Shown in pieces: positions 6,263 through 10,865 of a DNA stretch of 10,865 nt (position 1 is the first letter of the stretch; each line of letters begins with the position of its first letter). A model generated the notes under the pieces. It saw nothing but the letters and a program-made list of their open reading frames with translations. It did not search any database and was not told where the DNA came from. Made by a program: the position numbers and the translations under genes. Source of the DNA: Bacteroides ovatus (GTDB taxonomy: Bacteria; Bacteroidota; Bacteroidia; Bacteroidales; Bacteroidaceae). Where the stretch lies: the NCBI GenBank assembly GCA_030844565.1, contig JAUUNK010000169.1:1-10865 (forward strand), read 5' to 3'.

Positions 6263-7240
6263 ATGGCAACGACAACGAACAACACCATCGAGAAAATTTC
6301 TCCCGTGTTCACCGATTTACTTATCAAGAAAATCGAAAGTCTGAAAAGCGACTGGCAAAAACCGTGGATAACGAGCCTTAAACACGGTTTCCCCCGCAAC
6401 CTAAGAGGAACGGTTTACAATGGCGGTAACATTTTAATGCTGCTGTTTTACACCGAGTTTATGAAATTCACTTTGCCCGTGTTCCTTACATTCAACCAAG
6501 CCAAAGCCAAAGAAGTGAGCATAAACAAGGGCGCACGCTCGTTCCCCGTTTACTATTGGTTCAAGTTCGTGGTACACAAGGAAAGTAACAAGTCCATCCC
6601 TTACGAGGAATATTGCAAGCTATCCAAAGCGGAAAAGGACGAATACAAGGTAATACCCCAAATGAAATATTACAATGTGTTCAACCTCGACCAAACCAAT
6701 TTTGCGGAGAAGTACCCCGAACGTTTCGCCAAGATGCAACAGGGCGAACAACCCGAAAACCATTCGGACGGTATCGAGTGCGGAATGTTGGACGAGTTGA
6801 TATATATGCAAAATTGGTATTGCCCCATCAAAGTAAAGTATTCCGACAGTGCTTTTTATGTGTCCGCAACCGATTATATCGTTTGCCCCGAAAAAGAGCA
6901 GTTCCCGCAGGGAGCGGAGTTTTACGGAACACTTTTACACGAGATGGCACACAGCACAGGCAACCCCCAACGCCTGAACCGCACGTTCGGCAGCTTTTTC
7001 GGGGATGAATTATACGCCCGTGAGGAACTTGTAGCCGAACTAACGTCAGCCCTTTGCGGTGCTTTCTTCGGTATCGCCACCACACCGCAGGACAACAACG
7101 CAGCCTATCTGAAACACTGGCTCACCAAGCTAAAGCAAGAACCCGCCTTTCTGATTGATATATTGGGCGATGTGAACAAGGCTGCAAAGATGATAACGGA
7201 AAGGGTGACAGAGCCGATAAACGAACCCGTTGCAGCCTAA
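6263..7240 (+). CDS. ardC: ArdC-family antirestriction protein
   Basis: This 325-residue protein matches the ArdC architecture. An N-terminal single-stranded-DNA-binding domain (DUF1738-type, about 8-140) has conserved features such as WQKPW (31-35), the NLRGTVYNGGN region (46-56) and ARSFPVYYWF (91-100). A zincin-like metallopeptidase domain follows, with HEMAH (226-230) as the HExxH zinc motif and AREELVAEL (252-260) likely giving the third ligand. ArdC proteins on conjugative plasmids bind incoming single-stranded DNA and protect it from host restriction enzymes. The active-site residues are present, so it is probably functional. It starts at an ATG after an A/T-rich leader. It is the first gene of a probable five-gene operon running to the terminator at the window end. 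No clear -33/-7 promoter was found directly upstream, where the inverted repeat lies. Confidence 0.95.
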   Translation: MATTTNNTIEKISPVFTDLLIKKIESLKSDWQKPWITSLKHGFPRNLRGTVYNGGNILMLLFYTEFMKFTLPVFLTFNQAKAKEVSINKGARSFPVYYWFKFVVHKESNKSIPYEEYCKLSKAEKDEYKVIPQMKYYNVFNLDQTNFAEKYPERFAKMQQGEQPENHSDGIECGMLDELIYMQNWYCPIKVKYSDSAFYVSATDYIVCPEKEQFPQGAEFYGTLLHEMAHSTGNPQRLNRTFGSFFGDELYAREELVAELTSALCGAFFGIATTPQDNNAAYLKHWLTKLKQEPAFLIDILGDVNKAAKMITERVTEPINEPVAA

Positions 7241-7269
7241 CGGAAACAGGAACAAGAGTATTAACAAAG

Positions 7270-7287
7270 GGGTGGAGCAATCCACCC
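7270..7287 (+). repeat. Intercistronic hairpin, copy 1
   Basis: GGGTGGA pairs with TCCACCC around a GCAA (GNRA) tetraloop. It starts 30 bases after the ardC stop and ends 17 bases before the next ATG. Against the other three copies, the fourth base pair is T-A in place of C-G. This compensated change preserves the stem and supports a function at RNA level. Confidence 0.85.
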
Positions 7288-7304
7288 GCAAAAAACATAA
7301 GAAG

Positions 7305-7955
7305 ATGAAAACATTATCAGAAAAGGAATTTAACGAGTTCAACGCAAAAGGATTATTCACGGACAGAGCGGAACAGGCAAAGGAAGCCCTGTTTCCCGTC
7401 ATGCAGGAAATACGAAAGTTTATACCCGGTGCGGAATACGGCTATCGTGTGATAGGCGGTCAATATCCCCAATTTTACGGTATTCAAATCGAGTTTACGC
7501 AAAACGGCATCCGCTTTCATTTGAACAAGATACTCAAAGAAAACAAATACAAGATTGTCCCCGATATGGAACATTTTACGAACGTCAATCGCTACGACAT
7601 CGAGAGGATAACCAACCAATATGAAAAGCCGTGTAATATCGGTACGTTCACCGCCAAGAAAGTGAACGACTGGATAAATTACTATACTTCGATATACAAC
7701 CAAGTAGCGGAAGAAGAAGCGGAAAATGCGCAGAAAGTAGCCGATTTCCTTAAATCTATTGAGAACGAATCCATAAGATGGGAAGCCAAAGACCATTCAA
7801 AAGGAATTATAACCCGCAATGGCTTATGCTTCACTTTCTACATAGAGAACGGACACCTCTCTTACGAGTTAGCCCTTAGTTATTGCGGTACGACTGACTA
7901 TAACAAATTCCGGTTAATGGCTGACAACCAATTTTTCCCGAAAGGAAACTATTAG
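7305..7955 (+). CDS. Conserved-looking hypothetical protein, 216 aa
   Basis: I do not recognise this protein. It is soluble, with no signal peptide or membrane segment. The N-terminal part is helical and charged (LSEKEFNEFNAKGLFTDRAE). The middle contains aromatic-rich strands (YGYRVIGGQYPQFYGIQIEF), followed by a charged helix near 137-160 (YNQVAEEEAENAQKVADFLK) and a C-terminal Tyr/Phe-rich section. The ATG at 7305 is chosen because the frame's upstream extension runs through hairpin copy 1 and overlaps the end of ardC. The gene sits between two copies of the repeated hairpin in the presumed ardC operon. An accessory role in establishment or antidefence is possible only by association. Confidence 0.85.
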   Translation: MKTLSEKEFNEFNAKGLFTDRAEQAKEALFPVMQEIRKFIPGAEYGYRVIGGQYPQFYGIQIEFTQNGIRFHLNKILKENKYKIVPDMEHFTNVNRYDIERITNQYEKPCNIGTFTAKKVNDWINYYTSIYNQVAEEEAENAQKVADFLKSIENESIRWEAKDHSKGIITRNGLCFTFYIENGHLSYELALSYCGTTDYNKFRLMADNQFFPKGNY

Positions 7956-7962
7956 ACAACAA

Positions 7963-7980
7963 GGGCGGAGCAATCCGCCC
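7963..7980 (+). repeat. Intercistronic hairpin, copy 2
   Basis: GGGCGGA pairs with TCCGCCC around a GCAA tetraloop. It begins 8 bases after the preceding stop and ends 15 bases before the next ATG, nearly the same distance as copy 1. No T-tract follows, so it is not an ordinary terminator. Confidence 0.88.
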
Positions 7981-7995
7981 GCAACACCCGATAAA

Positions 7996-8205
7996 ATGAA
8001 AACGATACTCATATACAAACTGATATACCGCCTAATTCTTTGGTCTGTGGTGATTTACTTTTTCACCACCACCGCAGGGCAGTTCTTCGCCTTATTCTTT
8101 GCCGTACTCCTGTTTTATTTCGTGGCACGGTTCATTCTCGCCCTTGTTTGGCGGTTGTTTGTGGGTATCGTTTTTGTGCTGATAATCATTCTTTTAATCT
8201 TTTAA
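7996..8205 (+). CDS. Small membrane protein, 69 aa
   Basis: This very hydrophobic protein has a basic N-terminus (MKTILIYKLIYR) and two or three likely membrane helices at about 12-26, 28-48 and 52-69. It ends directly in a hydrophobic run (IIILLIF). I do not recognise a family. Reality is supported by ATG spacing after hairpin copy 2 like that after copy 1, by the absence of a better frame, and by the 11-base gap to the next gene, which suggests translational coupling. Possible roles include membrane partner of the following SLOG protein or an entry/surface-exclusion factor; both are speculation. Confidence 0.78.
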   Translation: MKTILIYKLIYRLILWSVVIYFFTTTAGQFFALFFAVLLFYFVARFILALVWRLFVGIVFVLIIILLIF

Positions 8206-8216
8206 AATATACCAAT

Positions 8217-8918
8217 ATGGAAACAAAGACATTCATCAAGAACGGAGCAGCCGAAACCAGACTTTTCGGAGAAGAAACTTATATACAATGCTGTTTGGGA
8301 GCATTTCGGGGTGAAATCTATTTCGATTACAAGTACCGCCACACCAACGGGCAGGAGTTTACAACCCTACGCAGGACGTTGGTACAATGCCGTGCCGAGC
8401 GTGATTTTTGGCTAAGGGAAAAGACCGTTTCTTTTTCGGGACACCGAGCCGAGAGAATAACAAGGAACAGCCCCGACACACAAAAACGGCTGATAGATAT
8501 AGGCTTCGACACCTATACAGCGATAACTGAACTTTGCAAACGTGACTATCATACGTTTTTATCGGGCATGGCGAACGGCTTCGACCTTATCGCAGCCGAG
8601 GAAGTTCTGAACGCAAAAAAGACGTTTCCTTACATTCAGCTAAAATGTGTACTTCCGTTCAAAGGACAGGCAGACCGATACACCCAAGCCGACAAGCAGC
8701 GTTATAACGCTATTTTATCCCAAGCGGACGAGGTGATACTATTACAGGATGAATATTCAGACCGTTGTTTCTTGCGACGTAATAACTACCTGTTGGATAA
8801 CTCCGCTTATCTCGTAGTCTTTTACGACAGCACCCCAACGGGCGGAACTGCCTTCACGTTACGCCATGCGATAGAAAGAAAGATACAATTTCAGAACGTA
8901 TGTTATAACCGCAAATAA
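8217..8918 (+). CDS. SLOG-superfamily (DUF1273-like) protein
   Basis: This 233-residue protein has a C-terminal Rossmann-like SLOG domain of the DUF1273/YpsA kind. Its signature pieces are VSFSGHR (71-77), FLSGMANGFDLIAAEE (114-129), CVLPFKGQADRY (144-155), and RRNNYLLDNSAYLVVFYDSTPTGG (given in part; 187-210), followed by TAFTLRHA. SLOG proteins bind nucleotides or nucleotide-derived ligands and occur in conflict systems; a specific ligand cannot be named. The N-terminal 70 residues (with GEIYFDYKYRHTNGQEFTTLRR) form an extra small domain I do not recognise. The frame extends upstream to 8040, but that part overlaps the small membrane gene in another frame, so the ATG at 8217 is the start. 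It is 11 bases downstream of that gene and the only junction in the operon with no repeated hairpin. Confidence 0.9.
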   Translation: METKTFIKNGAAETRLFGEETYIQCCLGAFRGEIYFDYKYRHTNGQEFTTLRRTLVQCRAERDFWLREKTVSFSGHRAERITRNSPDTQKRLIDIGFDTYTAITELCKRDYHTFLSGMANGFDLIAAEEVLNAKKTFPYIQLKCVLPFKGQADRYTQADKQRYNAILSQADEVILLQDEYSDRCFLRRNNYLLDNSAYLVVFYDSTPTGGTAFTLRHAIERKIQFQNVCYNRK

Positions 8919-8927
8919 GGCTCATAA

Positions 8928-8945
8928 GGGCGGAGCAGTCCGCCC
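8928..8945 (+). repeat. Intercistronic hairpin, copy 3
   Basis: GGGCGGA pairs with TCCGCCC around a GCAG loop (one base off GNRA). It begins 10 bases after the SLOG stop. It is directly followed by a second hairpin (8946-8988) and a 96-base gap to the ParB-like gene. Confidence 0.88.
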
Positions 8946-8988
8946 GCTACTTTCTTTCGGTGAGCCGGAGCGGTGAAAGAAAGATAGC
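8946..8988 (+). repeat. Second hairpin abutting copy 3
   Basis: GCTACTTTCTTTC (8946-8958) pairs with GAAAGAAAG (8975-8983) and, after one bulged A, TAGC (8985-8988), making 13 bp. The 16-nt loop is GC-rich. It has no T-tract. It may stabilise or process the mRNA between the SLOG and ParB-like genes. Confidence 0.7.
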
Positions 8989-9041
8989 AAAGAAACCATT
9001 TTATCAAACAGAATTTTAATCAACTTAAAAATAACAGAATT

Positions 9042-10757
9042 ATGAAAGCAACAACAGTAAATCAATCAGCAGCAGAGAGAAACATCACATTGGTATCATT
9101 GGCAAACATTCAGCCGAGCAGTTTCAACCCCCGTAAATATTTCAGCGAACCCGCCCTGTATGAACTGGCGGAAAGCATCAAACAGCAGGGAGTTTTGCAA
9201 CCTATCACCGTGCGCCCGATAGCCGATACAGACCGTTACGAGATTGTTTTCGGTGAACGCAGATACCGTGCATCCGTCATTGCGGAAATGGAACAGATAC
9301 CCGCCATTGTTTCGGAACTGACGGACGATGCAGCCGAAGATGCAGCCATAGCCGAGAACTTGCAGCGTGAGGACGTGACACCCATCGAGGAAGCCAACGC
9401 CTACCAACGCATGATTGAAACGGGAAGGCACACCGTAGCAACATTGGCGGTATGTTTCGGCAAGAACGAGAACTATATCCGTACCCGTTTGAAATTCACC
9501 GCCCTAATACCCGAAATAGCTGAATTATTGGAAACGGATGAAATCACTATCAGCGTAGCAGCCGAAATCTGCCGTTACGGAGAAGATATACAGCGTGAAG
9601 TGTACGAGAAACATTTGCAGGACGGGAACAACTACAACAGTTGGCGGGGGCTGAAAGCTGCCGATGTAGCCAAACGGATAGAGAGCAACTATACCACCGA
9701 TTTACGGTATTACTCCTTTGACAAGACCGAATGCGCAACGTGCGCCCACAACACGAACAACCTGCTTTTGTTTGCCGATGGCGGTTGCGGACATTGCGCC
9801 AACCGCACTTGTCTGGCTGAAATGAACGCATCTTTCCTCATGGAGAGAGCCGTCCAAATCATACGGCAACAGCCCAATGTTTCCCTTTGCCGTGACCGTT
9901 ACAGCACCAACGAAACAGTGATAGAACGGTTAATCGCTTTAGGTTACGAGGTTGAAAGTCTTGAAAAATACACCGCTTTCCCCACAAGTCCCAACGAACC
10001 CAAAGAGGAAAATTTCAACAATCCCGAACGTTACGAGGAAGCCCGCACCCGTTACGAGCAGCAATGGGCGGACTACATGGAGAAAGAGGAAGAAATCACA
10101 GGGCGGAGCGAAGCGGGAGAAATCACCGTTTACGCCAAGATAGGGAAACAGGAAATTACTTTCTGTTATGTGGAGAACGCAACCGAAGCGGACGGAACGC
10201 CCACTGAAGCCACCCTTTCACCCGTTCAGAAGTTGGAGAAGCAGGACGAGCGTAACAAGGAGATAGCCGTAGAAAGGACGGTTGAAGATACCAAACGGCA
10301 GATAATGGAAGCCGACATAACGGGCGGCAAGTTCAGTGCGGACGAGGAAAAGATGCTTTATTTCTTCATGCTCTCCAATTTGCGGAACGAACATTTTGCA
10401 GCCGTAGGTATCACCGAAGAAGGGAAACACTACCTCACGAACGAGGACAAAATGAATATCGTGGAAAATCTCACCGTCAGGATAAAGACCATTATCCGCA
10501 GGGATTATCTGATAGCCAATTTCCGAAGCGCATGCGGCAACAATACCGAAGCATCCCTTTTACTCGACTTCGCCCGTAAGCACATGCCCGAAGAACTTTC
10601 AGCCATCGAAAGCGGATATAACGAAGTGTACGAGAAACGACACCAGCGCATCGAGGAACGCAAAGCCGTTCTTTTGGTACAGGAAAAGACGAAGGCAAAA
10701 GGGCATGAAATCACCCAACCCGAAGAACAACCGCAACCCGAAGGGATTGCAGCCTAA
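9042..10757 (+). CDS. ParB/Spo0J-family protein, orphan
   Basis: This 571-residue protein has an N-terminal ParB domain with the nucleotide (CTP)-binding motifs: PSSFNPRK near 25-32, GERRYRAS (71-78) and ENLQREDVTPIEEA (105-118). A helix-turn-helix follows at about 130-155 (TVATLAVCFGKNENYIRTRL). At 231-257 there is a cysteine cluster (C231, C234, C249, C252, C257) that could bind zinc. The remaining 300 residues are acidic and partly coiled-coil and unlike short chromosomal ParB proteins (about 300 residues). No ParA gene is adjacent, so classical partition is doubtful. Large ParB-like proteins without ParA occur in leading regions of conjugative elements. A single ATG start fits, 53 bases after the upstream hairpin. 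Family assignment is firm; function is inferred. Confidence 0.94.
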   Translation: MKATTVNQSAAERNITLVSLANIQPSSFNPRKYFSEPALYELAESIKQQGVLQPITVRPIADTDRYEIVFGERRYRASVIAEMEQIPAIVSELTDDAAEDAAIAENLQREDVTPIEEANAYQRMIETGRHTVATLAVCFGKNENYIRTRLKFTALIPEIAELLETDEITISVAAEICRYGEDIQREVYEKHLQDGNNYNSWRGLKAADVAKRIESNYTTDLRYYSFDKTECATCAHNTNNLLLFADGGCGHCANRTCLAEMNASFLMERAVQIIRQQPNVSLCRDRYSTNETVIERLIALGYEVESLEKYTAFPTSPNEPKEENFNNPERYEEARTRYEQQWADYMEKEEEITGRSEAGEITVYAKIGKQEITFCYVENATEADGTPTEATLSPVQKLEKQDERNKEIAVERTVEDTKRQIMEADITGGKFSADEEKMLYFFMLSNLRNEHFAAVGITEEGKHYLTNEDKMNIVENLTVRIKTIIRRDYLIANFRSACGNNTEASLLLDFARKHMPEELSAIESGYNEVYEKRHQRIEERKAVLLVQEKTKAKGHEITQPEEQPQPEGIAA

Positions 10758-10771
10758 CCCAACAGGAGTAA

Positions 10772-10789
10772 GGGCGGAGAAATCCGCCC
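10772..10789 (+). repeat. Intercistronic hairpin, copy 4
   Basis: GGGCGGA pairs with TCCGCCC around a GAAA (GNRA) tetraloop, 14 bases after the ParB-like stop. The 13 bases after the stem (GCCACTTTCTTTC) match those after copy 3 (GCTACTTTCTTTC) except for one base, but here no downstream pairing partner is present. Confidence 0.88.
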
Positions 10790-10823
10790 GCCACTTTCTT
10801 TCTACTCTTTTGTTTCATCGCCG

Positions 10824-10865
10824 GAAGTTCGGGACGGGTAGCGATCCGCCCGGACTTCTTTTTTT
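10824..10865 (+). terminator. Intrinsic terminator closing the ardC-parB operon
   Basis: GAAGTTCGGG (10824-10833) pairs with CCCGGACTTC (10849-10858) with one G-T wobble. An inner CGG/CCG pairing extends the stem, and seven T residues follow up to the window edge. This is a textbook Rho-independent terminator. Confidence 0.92.

Noticed and set aside
8040..8216. An N-terminal extension of the SLOG protein
   Set aside because: It overlaps the 69-aa membrane gene in another frame and reads as an out-of-frame translation of it; the ATG at 8217 is well placed.
7270..10789. The four repeated hairpins as a CRISPR array or as ordinary terminators
   Set aside because: They are 690-1850 bases apart with genes between them, so not CRISPR, and no T-tracts follow them, so not intrinsic terminators.

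Overview
The window looks like part of an integrative and conjugative element (conjugative transposon) or related mobile island from a Bacteroidales genome (Bacteroides, Parabacteroides or a relative). Three things point there: a tyrosine integrase of the type common on Bacteroides elements; -7 boxes of the Bacteroidetes form TAnnTTTG in front of genes that lack clear Shine-Dalgarno sites; and a series of genes (excisionase-like HTH protein, ArdC antirestriction protein, SLOG protein, ParB-like protein) usual for such elements. No relaxase, coupling protein or mating-pore gene is visible, so transfer ability is inferred. All convincing genes are on the + strand.

Left part (1-3544): the 3' portion of the integrase gene, whose start lies before the window, then a compact hipB-hipA toxin-antitoxin operon with its own promoter and a hairpin terminator, then a two-helix membrane protein of unknown role behind a promoter whose core 12 bases match those of hipBA. 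Middle part (3545-5220): a small HTH/excisionase-like protein with a perfect 28-bp dyad inside its 5' coding end, and a protein ending in a ComF-like phosphoribosyltransferase domain.

From 5221 to 6262 there is about 1 kb without a believable gene. It holds many separate hairpins, a possible three-way junction, a 104-nt stem structure, and a long imperfect inverted repeat close to the start of ardC. It may encode a structured RNA, or act as folded single-stranded DNA during transfer.

Right part (6263-10865): a probable operon of ardC, an unknown 216-residue protein, a 69-residue membrane protein, a SLOG/DUF1273-like protein and a 571-residue ParB-like protein, closed by a strong intrinsic terminator at the window edge. 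Four short GC-rich hairpins with the same design, three with GNRA tetraloops and one with a compensated base pair, follow four of the five stop codons. The gene set resembles the leading region of conjugative elements, where antirestriction and ParB-like genes are expressed early in the recipient. The repeated hairpins, the structured 1-kb region and the unknown genes are the parts most likely to hold undescribed biology.
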